NCBI GenBank assembly: GCA_937888925.1
Contig: CALARM010001145.1
Span: 1 to 8,393, forward strand
Reading direction: 5' to 3'
Length of the DNA: 8,393 nucleotides
Source: an uncultured Synergistia bacterium
GTDB taxonomy: Bacteria > Eremiobacterota > SpSt-956 > JAKJGF01
The first letter of the stretch is position 1. Every line of letters begins with the position of its first letter. The notes beneath the pieces are model-generated. The model was not told the origin of the DNA and did no database searches. It saw nothing but the letters and a program-made list of their open reading frames with translations. Made by a program: the position numbers and the translations under genes. Below, in pieces: positions 1 through 4,797 of the stretch.

Positions 1-2045
1 TCACTGTAATTGTAATTTTCTGTCTTTCTATTTTTATGTTTATTAATTTCACAGGCTGCGGGGCCATTGCGGCTATTGTAAGTGCAGTCTTCGGTTCCCA
101 GGGAGGGTTTGTTTTTGTGCCCTTTCTAAGTGATAAGACTCTTTCTAGTGAGGAGACAGGGAAACTCCCCGGTATGATAATGCTTTATACGAATAAACCT
201 CCTTCCAGTTATAAGTCTATTTCCGGGGCTACTGTATCTATTGAAGGAAGTTCTGTTACTACTAAAGAAGACGGTTCTTTTGAAATGACAGGTCTTGCAA
301 CAGGTACAAAAGTTTTGAAAGTAGAACATCCTGAGTATGTTTCCATAGAACAGGAAGTTCCTGTAAGTGATCCTAATTCTTCCGGTTCTTCTTTCAGTAA
401 TTTCAGAATTAAACCTGATAGTTTACTTTCTCCGATTGGTGTAGGCGGGACTTTTCAGTTCAGTGCCTTTGGAGATGGCAGTAACGGCCCTGTTGAACCT
501 TCTGCTACCTGGTCGGTAGAAGGAGACATAGGAACAGTAAGTTCTACCGGTATTTTTACCGCTACAAAAGCAGGAAAAGGAATTGTAAAAGCTGTAAGTG
601 GTTCCAGCAGTGCTCAGGTGGATGTTACCGTTGTAGATGGACATGGTACTGTTTATGGGAAAGTGACATCTGCAGGTCAGCCTTTCCCCGGTGCTGTGGT
701 AAGGGTAAATAATACATCTCAATATGCGGTCAGCGACGGAAATGGAAACTACAATCTTCCCGGCACACCTGCATCATCGGTTACAATTACTGCTACTGCC
801 GGTAATAGCCAGACTGTTTCCGTAAATGTGACGGTACCTCCTGATGGACAGGTGGAAGCAAATCTTGCTTTTTCTATAGTAATACCTACTTCTACTCCTG
901 CAGGTACAGCTCTTATTCCTACTGTTACGATTACTCCCGGAGGGCCGACTCTGACGCCTACGCCTACAATTACGCCTGGAGGGGCAATCTTGACACCTAC
1001 ACCTACAATTACACCTGGCGGTCCGACTTTAACACCTACACCTACAATTACACCTGGAGGGCCGACTTTGACTCCTACTCCTATTCCATCGAAATCATGG
1101 GGGGGCAATGTAAGAGTAGATGATTCATCAGGAAGCACTTCGTCACAGTCTCCAGGCATAGCAGTAGACTCATCAGGTAATGCTTATAGTGTATGGCAGG
1201 ATTATAGAAATGGAACTAAGGGAGATATTTATTTTTCCTATCGTTCTACTGGAGGTAATTGGACTACAAGTTCAATAGTTAGTTTAGCCTCAGAATATAC
1301 TAGTAGTTCACGTATAGCAGTAGATCCTTCAGGTAATGCTTATATTGTATGGACTGAATTGCTAAATACTATACCTAAATTTTATTTTTCCTATCGTCCT
1401 ACCGGAGCATCATGGAGTTCAAAAGTGAGAGTTGGGAATACACCAGATGCAAAAAGGGTAGGTAGCGGAGACATAGCAGTAGATAAATTAGGTAATGCTT
1501 ATGCTGTTTGGGACGATAATAGAAATGGAAGTTCAGATATCTATTTTTCTTATCGCCCTGCAGGTGGCTCTTGGATTACTGACGTTAGAGTTGATGACGA
1601 CTCTACTGGGCGCGATCAAAATACTCCACGAATAGCAGTGGATTCATCAGGTAATGCTTACGCTGTGTGGCGTGATTTAAGAGAAGGTTCCAGAGATGAT
1701 ATTTATTTTTCCTATCGCCCTTCTGGAGGTAACTGGCAACCTAACCTAAAAGTCAATGACTATATAGGAACATCCATTTACGTATCACCCCCATGTATAG
1801 CGGTAGATTCATCAGGCAATGCTTATTGTGGATGGGGAGACAGTAGAACAGGAAACTATGATGCCTATTTTTCCTATCGTCCTGCAGGTGGTTCTTGGAG
1901 TGCTAATGTTAGAGTAGATGATGCTTATAGTGGTACATTTGCTGGAGAGCCAGATATAGCAGTAGATATATTAGGTAATACTTATGCTATTTGGACTGAT
2001 GATAGAAATGGTAGCAAAGATATCTATTTCTCTATAAGACAGTAA
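1..2045 (+). CDS. Surface lipoprotein with Ig-like domains and C-terminal beta-propeller repeats (5' partial)
   Basis: The frame is open to the left edge. Before the first internal ATG (36) it reads as a hydrophobic stretch (VIVIFCLSIF) running into FTGC, a lipobox, so the true start lies upstream and the ATG at 36 sits inside the signal peptide. Residues below are counted from that ATG. C8 is the predicted lipidated Cys. Residues ~45-108 and ~203-267 look like carboxypeptidase-regulatory-like beta-sandwiches (GATVSIEG...DGSFEMTGL; GAVVRVNN...DGNGNYNLPG). Residues ~125-200 look like a bacterial Ig-like (Big) domain (ATWSVEGDIGTVSSTGIFTA). Residues 298-349 are a Thr/Pro linker of four 13-residue repeats. 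Residues 354-669 hold six repeats with core IAVDxxGNAYxVWxDxRNG followed by DIYFSYRPxGGSW, resembling SBBP-type propeller repeats. Gly follows the Cys, and no inner-membrane retention Asp is seen at +2. The likely role is an envelope-anchored binding or display protein; no catalytic motif is visible. The domain reading is by pattern, and the ligand is unknown. Confidence 0.85.
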   Translation, partial: TVIVIFCLSIFMFINFTGCGAIAAIVSAVFGSQGGFVFVPFLSDKTLSSEETGKLPGMIMLYTNKPPSSYKSISGATVSIEGSSVTTKEDGSFEMTGLATGTKVLKVEHPEYVSIEQEVPVSDPNSSGSSFSNFRIKPDSLLSPIGVGGTFQFSAFGDGSNGPVEPSATWSVEGDIGTVSSTGIFTATKAGKGIVKAVSGSSSAQVDVTVVDGHGTVYGKVTSAGQPFPGAVVRVNNTSQYAVSDGNGNYNLPGTPASSVTITATAGNSQTVSVNVTVPPDGQVEANLAFSIVIPTSTPAGTALIPTVTITPGGPTLTPTPTITPGGAILTPTPTITPGGPTLTPTPTITPGGPTLTPTPIPSKSWGGNVRVDDSSGSTSSQSPGIAVDSSGNAYSVWQDYRNGTKGDIYFSYRSTGGNWTTSSIVSLASEYTSSSRIAVDPSGNAYIVWTELLNTIPKFYFSYRPTGASWSSKVRVGNTPDAKRVGSGDIAVDKLGNAYAVWDDNRNGSSDIYFSYRPAGGSWITDVRVDDDSTGRDQNTPRIAVDSSGNAYAVWRDLREGSRDDIYFSYRPSGGNWQPNLKVNDYIGTSIYVSPPCIAVDSSGNAYCGWGDSRTGNYDAYFSYRPAGGSWSANVRVDDAYSGTFAGEPDIAVDILGNTYAIWTDDRNGSKDIYFSIRQ
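927..1082 (+). repeat. Four tandem 39-bp repeats encoding a Thr/Pro linker
   Basis: Four in-frame units of exactly 39 bp encode TITPGGPTLTPTP, with unit 2 reading TITPGGAILTPTP. Synonymous third positions differ between units (ACG CCT, ACA CCT and ACT CCT for Thr-Pro), so the copies are not freshly made. The block separates the Ig-like modules from the propeller and is probably an extended spacer that lifts the C-terminal domain away from the membrane. Confidence 0.9.
1095..2042 (+). repeat. Six ~53-residue propeller-like repeats
   Basis: The core IAVD begins at nt 1158, 1314, 1473, 1632, 1797 and 1956, giving periods of 52, 53, 53, 55 and 53 codons. Each unit has D-x-x-G-N-A/T-Y, then a Trp two residues on, an acidic/Arg turn, and an I/A-Y-F-S strand (FYFS in unit 2, IYFS in the others except the Ala variant in unit 5). 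The last unit stops after its YFS strand. The missing part (SW-x-x-NVRVDD) sits in front of unit 1 at 1095-1121. That is how a propeller closes its ring, so six blades are likely. DNA conservation around the core is high. Confidence 0.8.
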
Positions 2046-2050
2046 GAGCT

Positions 2051-2123
2051 GAACCGGGATTTTCGGGATTAAAGGATTACTAGAATTTTATATTTACAGA
2101 TTGAATATCCTGAAGCCCGGTTC
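2051..2123. repeat. Degenerate inverted repeat with GAACCGGG / CCCGGTTC ends
   Basis: The ends GAACCGGG (2051-2058) and CCCGGTTC (2116-2123) are perfect 8-bp inverted repeats around a 57-nt interior. The left side (ATTTTCGGGATTAAAGGATTAC) would need a matching right arm for a full hairpin, but only TATCCTGAA remains before the right end. It therefore looks like a longer palindromic element that lost part of one arm. I recall similar sequences as dispersed palindromic repeats in other bacterial genomes, but could not check this. No T tract follows, so it is a poor intrinsic terminator despite lying 6 bp after the lipoprotein stop. Confidence 0.5.
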
Positions 2124-2139
2124 TGAAAAAAGATGGACT

Positions 2140-2403
2140 ATGAAAAAAAAGAAACTTCTCACTGAATACCATAATTAACTTGATAAAAATGTCGAAGAGA
2201 TAGCCCCTATTCTTTCGAAGGATTTAATTACCATTGAAGGGGGAATAGAATTCCTTCACATTTTCCATAAAAAACTCTTCTCCGAAAGGCTCATGGGAAT
2301 AAGGAAATATATACTCGCGGAAATAGCCTTTATAACAAGTTTTATTAAATTATTGTCCGGCAAATCGTGCCGGCCCGGCAGCTATCTCATAAAAATCAAA
2401 TAA
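2140..2403 (+). pseudogene. Possible broken small gene of unknown function (in-frame TAA)
   Basis: ATG at 2140 opens MKKKKLLTEYHN, then TAA at 2176-2178, then the same frame stays open for 74 more codons to TAA at 2401. The second part reads protein-like (LDKNVEEIAPILSKDL, then EFLHIFHKKLFSERL, then GIRKYILAEIAF) and looks helical and amphipathic. It has no ATG until 2293, and no good ribosome site precedes 2140. In DNA this AT-rich, a run of 74 sense codons is unlikely by chance, though not impossible. The simplest reading is a small gene killed by one nonsense change. I do not recognise the family. The last ~15 codons overlap a hairpin cluster and use codons (CGG CCC GGC) unlike the rest of the window, so the original C-terminus may have been replaced. 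Confidence 0.4.
2357..2380. repeat. GC-rich overlapping hairpins (CCGGCA / TGCCGG / CCGGCA)
   Basis: CCGGCA (2357-2362), TGCCGG (2368-2373) and CCGGCA (2375-2380) form two mutually exclusive stems of 6 bp. The left one has a 5-nt loop (AATCG). The right one is a near-perfect palindrome with a single central base, which could form an intermolecular pairing or a protein site rather than a true hairpin. The island stands out in AT-rich surroundings. No T tract follows. Confidence 0.45.
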
Positions 2404-2433
2404 GTAATAATAAATATATATAGATTGTTTAAG

Positions 2434-2471
2434 TTTTGGGAAAATTGTAATTTTTTAGCTCTTTATATAAT
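2434..2471 (+). promoter_or_regulatory. Putative promoter with palindromic element, upstream of the protease lipoprotein
   Basis: A good -10-like TATAAT lies at 2466-2471, and TTGTAA at 2445-2450 could serve as a weak -35 at a short 15-bp spacing. AAAATTGTAATTTT (2441-2454) is a 14-bp palindrome broken only at the centre. The whole block matches 3668-3704, upstream of the cyclophilin gene, at about 32 of 38 aligned positions, which argues for function. The promoter elements are inferred; the similarity is directly visible. Confidence 0.55.
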
Positions 2472-2479
2472 TTAAAGAA

Positions 2480-2485
2480 AAGGAG
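2480..2485 (+). promoter_or_regulatory. Ribosome binding site for the 2495 start
   Basis: AAGGAG ends 9 nt before the ATG at 2495, a standard spacing. It fixes this start, which is followed at once by a lipoprotein signal peptide. Confidence 0.85.
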
Positions 2486-2494
2486 ATATGTAAA

Positions 2495-3541
2495 ATGAAA
2501 AAATATATAATAACAGGTTTTTCAGGCCTTATATTAATATACCTTTTTATACTTATATCAGGATGTGGCGGTGGTAGTTCCACTTTTATACCAGATTATT
2601 CAGTCCCTGCTGCCACACCCACCAGTCAATCAGGCACTATATCCGGCACCATTACAAATGCCCTTGACGGAACTCCCATTTCCGGAGCAGAAATTAAATC
2701 AAACAATCAAATAATAGCCACTTCTGACAATAATGGCTATTACCAATTTCAGGGAGCAAATGGTCAGTTGTCTATATCGGGTGGAACTACAGAAAGAAAC
2801 GTATATTACTCTTCTGTTTCTCCAATAAAAAATATCAGTCTTATCCCAAATACTATAAATTCAGATAATTACTGGGCTTATTTTAAATGGAACAATGAAC
2901 AAAAGATAAGAAATTGGAAAAATAAACCCAATTTCGTAATATATACATACACCATCGATAACAACAATCGAGTTTCTCCGGAAATAATAGATAAAACAAC
3001 ATCTATAATACAAAATAAACTCGGACATTTTCTTTCATATAATCCAAATATTGAAATCAGAGATACCCAACCACAGGCTGATCCGGAAGTGAAAATAAAC
3101 AATAACAACTTTGCCTATCTCACTAATGGCAAAGTTGCCATTAGTTTTATTAACCATTTGGAAAACTCCAGTGGGAAAGGCAACTCTTTTATAGGAGATG
3201 ATGGTTTTTTGAATGGTGGCGGTGTCACAATCACTACCTACGGGACAACCATTTCTAAATTAGATTACATATTACTGCATGAACTGGGTCACGCAGTAAT
3301 GCACTGGTATCACCCATTTGAGAATAGTAACAATACCGAACCAAGCATAATGAACTACGACCCCCAGTATGTAGATTTTACAGAAATGGATATGAAAATC
3401 TGGAAAATTCAACAAAAAAGACCTACAGGCAGTTATTTCCCAGACAACGACCCGGAAGGAACAGAAAGTTATTCTTCTAAAAAAATGTCTATACCCGGTT
3501 TGAAAAAACAATTAGAAATAATACATTCTGACTGTTTTTGA
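2495..3541 (+). CDS. Lipoprotein zinc metalloprotease, metzincin-like, with N-terminal carboxypeptidase-regulatory-like domain
   Basis: Residues 1-23 are a signal peptide (KK, then a hydrophobic core) ending in the lipobox ISGC with C24. The Gly run after it lacks Asp at +2, which in Gram-negative bacteria would favour the outer membrane. Residues ~47-115 resemble a carboxypeptidase-regulatory-like beta-sandwich (ISGTI...GTPISGAEI...DNNGYYQF). The catalytic region contains HELGHAVMHWYH (262-273) and a Met-turn SIMNY (284-288), followed by DFTEMDMKIW, as in the matrixin-type layout SIM-x-Y then T/E-x-x-D. H262, E263 and H266 match HExxH. The third His that metzincins carry at HExxHxxGxxH is shifted: Tyr is at position 11, and His at 9 and 12 (H270, H273), with no Gly at 8. 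The protein is probably an exported endopeptidase anchored to the envelope; its substrate is unknown. A strong terminator follows, and the gene appears monocistronic. Confidence 0.8.
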   Translation: MKKYIITGFSGLILIYLFILISGCGGGSSTFIPDYSVPAATPTSQSGTISGTITNALDGTPISGAEIKSNNQIIATSDNNGYYQFQGANGQLSISGGTTERNVYYSSVSPIKNISLIPNTINSDNYWAYFKWNNEQKIRNWKNKPNFVIYTYTIDNNNRVSPEIIDKTTSIIQNKLGHFLSYNPNIEIRDTQPQADPEVKINNNNFAYLTNGKVAISFINHLENSSGKGNSFIGDDGFLNGGGVTITTYGTTISKLDYILLHELGHAVMHWYHPFENSNNTEPSIMNYDPQYVDFTEMDMKIWKIQQKRPTGSYFPDNDPEGTESYSSKKMSIPGLKKQLEIIHSDCF

Positions 3542-3551
3542 AAATACCATT

Positions 3552-3581
3552 AATGAGCAGGTTTTTTACCTGCTCATTTTT
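3552..3581 (+). terminator. Strong Rho-independent terminator
   Basis: A perfect 11-bp stem (3552-3562 with 3568-3578, core TGAGCAGGT / ACCTGCTCA) encloses a loop of five T and runs into a T tract ending at 3581. It starts 10 bp after the protease stop codon and separates that gene from the cyclophilin operon. On the minus strand no comparable T run follows the stem, so it works mainly for + strand transcription. Confidence 0.92.
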
Positions 3582-3583
3582 GA

Positions 3584-3605
3584 TGACGCCCTGCATGCCT
3601 CGTCA
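3584..3605. repeat. Weak hairpin after the terminator
   Basis: TGACG (3584-3588) and CGTCA (3601-3605) form a 5-bp stem. The interior holds the palindrome GCATGC (3593-3598). The element is short and lacks a T tract, so its function is doubtful. Confidence 0.25.
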
Positions 3606-3667
3606 CTACGGGATAACATTTTTTCACGATATAGTCTTAAAGAAATATAAAAAAATAAATAAAAATT

Positions 3668-3707
3668 TTTTTGGAAAATTGCAATTTTTTGACTCTTATA
3701 TTATAGA
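3668..3707 (+). promoter_or_regulatory. Putative promoter with perfect 14-bp palindrome, upstream of the cyclophilin operon
   Basis: AAAATTGCAATTTT (3675-3688) is a perfect 14-bp palindrome. Possible -10 boxes are TATTAT (3699-3704) or TATAGA (3702-3707, 17 bp after TTGCAA). The block aligns with 2434-2471 across its whole length. From a TATTAT/TATAGA -10 the transcript would start near 3711-3715, leaving a leader of roughly 135 nt before the ATG at 3849. Confidence 0.55.
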
Positions 3708-3738
3708 GTGATCTTTTTTAGAAAATAAAGATAGTTTT

Positions 3739-3831
3739 ATGTGTTTTTTGACAGGAGGTGGTCAGCTGGTTTTTTACTCTGATTGGAATTTCGAAGTGGA
3801 AGAAACTTCAGTTTCTGCCTGGGAAAATTGA
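3739..3831 (+). other. Possible small leader ORF (30 codons plus stop)
   Basis: ATG 3739 to TGA 3829 encodes [16 protein letters not shown] and so on to SAWEN, an acidic C-terminal half. The TGA ends just before the AAGGAG of the cyclophilin gene (3833), a layout that allows translational coupling. No clear ribosome site precedes the ATG. A strong AGGAGGT lies inside the ORF at 3753-3759, with a CTG in frame at 3766. It could be a real small protein, a leader peptide, the remnant of an older gene, or chance. I do not recognise the sequence. Confidence 0.22.
3801..3816 (+). promoter_or_regulatory. Small hairpin in the cyclophilin leader
   Basis: AGAAAC (3801-3806) and GTTTCT (3811-3816) pair around the tetraloop TTCA, 16 nt before the AAGGAG site. 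It could affect ribosome access, but the stem is short and no T tract follows. Confidence 0.25.
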
Positions 3832-3832
3832 G

Positions 3833-3838
3833 AAGGAG
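3833..3838 (+). promoter_or_regulatory. Ribosome binding site deciding the cyclophilin start at 3849
   Basis: AAGGAG lies 10 nt before ATG 3849. The same frame is open upstream to a TTG at 3783, but the 22 extra residues are not cyclophilin-like and no ribosome site precedes that TTG. ATG 3849 is therefore preferred. Confidence 0.88.
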
Positions 3839-3848
3839 TATATTTTAT

Positions 3849-4742
3849 ATGGACAATGAAAATCCTTATGTATTTATAGAAACAAATAAAGGTCTTATGA
3901 AAGTGGAGCTTTTTTTTAATGATGCTCCGGAAACTGTCAGAAATTTCATCAATCTCGTTGAAAAAGGATTTTATAATGGCCTTACCTTTCACAGAGTAAT
4001 AGATGGTTTTATAATTCAGGGAGGATGTCCGAATGGTAACGGTACAGGAGGGCCCGGTTATACAATAAAATGTGAAACAGAAAGAAATCCCGGAAAACAT
4101 CTGAGAGGTTCTCTTTCTATGGCCCACACAGGGAAAAAAGACACAGGAGGAAGTCAGTTCTTTATATGCCTTTCACCACAGGAACATCTGGATGGTAAAC
4201 ATACTGTATTCGGATGTGTAGTGGACGGTTTTGACGTAATAGATGCCATAACTGCGGGGGACAGGATGAAATATCTTACAGTGCTTAAAAAAGTAAATAA
4301 TACTGTCGTGAATAGAGAAAATCCTCCCTCTGAAATAAAAAGACAGGAACAGAAACCTTTTTATTTACTGTCTATTATGTCAGGTTTTATATTAGCAGTT
4401 ATTGCTGCTTTTATCTGGGCAGGTGCTGCTATTATCTTAAATAAAGTTTATTCCATACTGGGGGCAGGTATAGGATACTGTATCGGCAGTACAATGGCAC
4501 TCTGTTCCAGAAAAACAGACATAATTATCCAGATTATGGCAATCATTTTTACAATAGGAAGCATAATAACAGGTAATACAATATACTACTATGATGTTCT
4601 CAGCCAGGAAGGTGTAATAACATTTTTTGATGTTCTTCTTAATTATCACCTTATTGTTGTGGCCGATCCATTTTCATTTATATTTTCTATGGGCTGTGCT
4701 CTGCTGGGCATAGCTTATTGCATAAAAACCATGAAAAATTAA
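3849..4742 (+). CDS. Cyclophilin-type peptidyl-prolyl isomerase fused to a C-terminal multi-spanning membrane domain
   Basis: Residues ~6-155 of 297 are a cyclophilin domain that catalyses cis/trans isomerisation of Xaa-Pro bonds. Diagnostic motifs are [14 protein letters not shown] (46-59, with the catalytic Arg R49 and Q57), GGSQFFI (100-106) and [10 protein letters not shown] (113-122). The Trp of human cyclophilin A that contacts cyclosporin is His113 here, as in many bacterial members. No signal peptide is present. After a charged linker ([14 protein letters not shown]) come about four hydrophobic segments: ~171-197, ~199-219, ~223-246 and ~268-292. This half resembles a membrane module I recall behind zinc-ribbon or other soluble domains in many bacteria (A-x-IW, later GxGIGYxIG, later a GN turn); I have no firm family name. 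The positive charges before the first segment suggest that the isomerase faces the cytoplasm. The next gene starts 55 bp downstream with no terminator between, so co-transcription is likely. Confidence 0.9.
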   Translation: MDNENPYVFIETNKGLMKVELFFNDAPETVRNFINLVEKGFYNGLTFHRVIDGFIIQGGCPNGNGTGGPGYTIKCETERNPGKHLRGSLSMAHTGKKDTGGSQFFICLSPQEHLDGKHTVFGCVVDGFDVIDAITAGDRMKYLTVLKKVNNTVVNRENPPSEIKRQEQKPFYLLSIMSGFILAVIAAFIWAGAAIILNKVYSILGAGIGYCIGSTMALCSRKTDIIIQIMAIIFTIGSIITGNTIYYYDVLSQEGVITFFDVLLNYHLIVVADPFSFIFSMGCALLGIAYCIKTMKN

Positions 4743-4781
4743 ATTTAGAAAGGGCCGTTTACGTTTAAAAAATTAGAGAGT

Positions 4782-4786
4782 GGAGG
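4782..4786 (+). promoter_or_regulatory. Ribosome binding site for the TPR gene
   Basis: GGAGG lies 11 nt before ATG 4798. An alternative GTG at 4780 is in frame but overlaps this site and has no ribosome site of its own. An ATG at 4787 is out of frame and reaches TGA after four codons. Starting at 4798 also places K4 and R5 directly before the hydrophobic core, as expected of a signal peptide. Confidence 0.75.
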
Positions 4787-4797
4787 ATGGAAAATAT

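Larger units (their letters stand above)
2046..2494. other. Long intergenic region, mostly decayed or regulatory DNA
   Basis: This 449-bp gap holds the degenerate inverted repeat at its left end, a broken 87-codon frame in the middle, a GC-rich hairpin cluster near 2357-2380, and an AT-rich promoter region before the 2495 start. I see no intact gene on either strand and no convincing intrinsic terminator for the upstream lipoprotein. Confidence 0.6.

Noticed and set aside
6..19. GTAATTGTAATTTT near the left edge, similar to the shared palindromic promoter element
   Set aside because: It lies inside the signal-peptide codons of the first gene, has a weaker palindrome and lacks a -10 box at the right distance. 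AT-rich chance is sufficient.
749..1159. 136-codon open frame on the minus strand rich in Gly and Val
   Set aside because: It is the antisense shadow of the Thr/Pro linker: the repetitive codons there contain no stop on the opposite strand. It has no ribosome site and no sensible protein sequence.
3783..3848. N-terminal extension of the cyclophilin from a TTG start
   Set aside because: The added residues are unlike any cyclophilin, and the strong AAGGAG fits the ATG at 3849 instead.
3774..4127. 117-codon open frame on the minus strand opposite the cyclophilin
   Set aside because: It overlaps a well-recognised cyclophilin domain on the + strand, and its Cys/Ser/Phe-rich composition is typical of an antisense reading.
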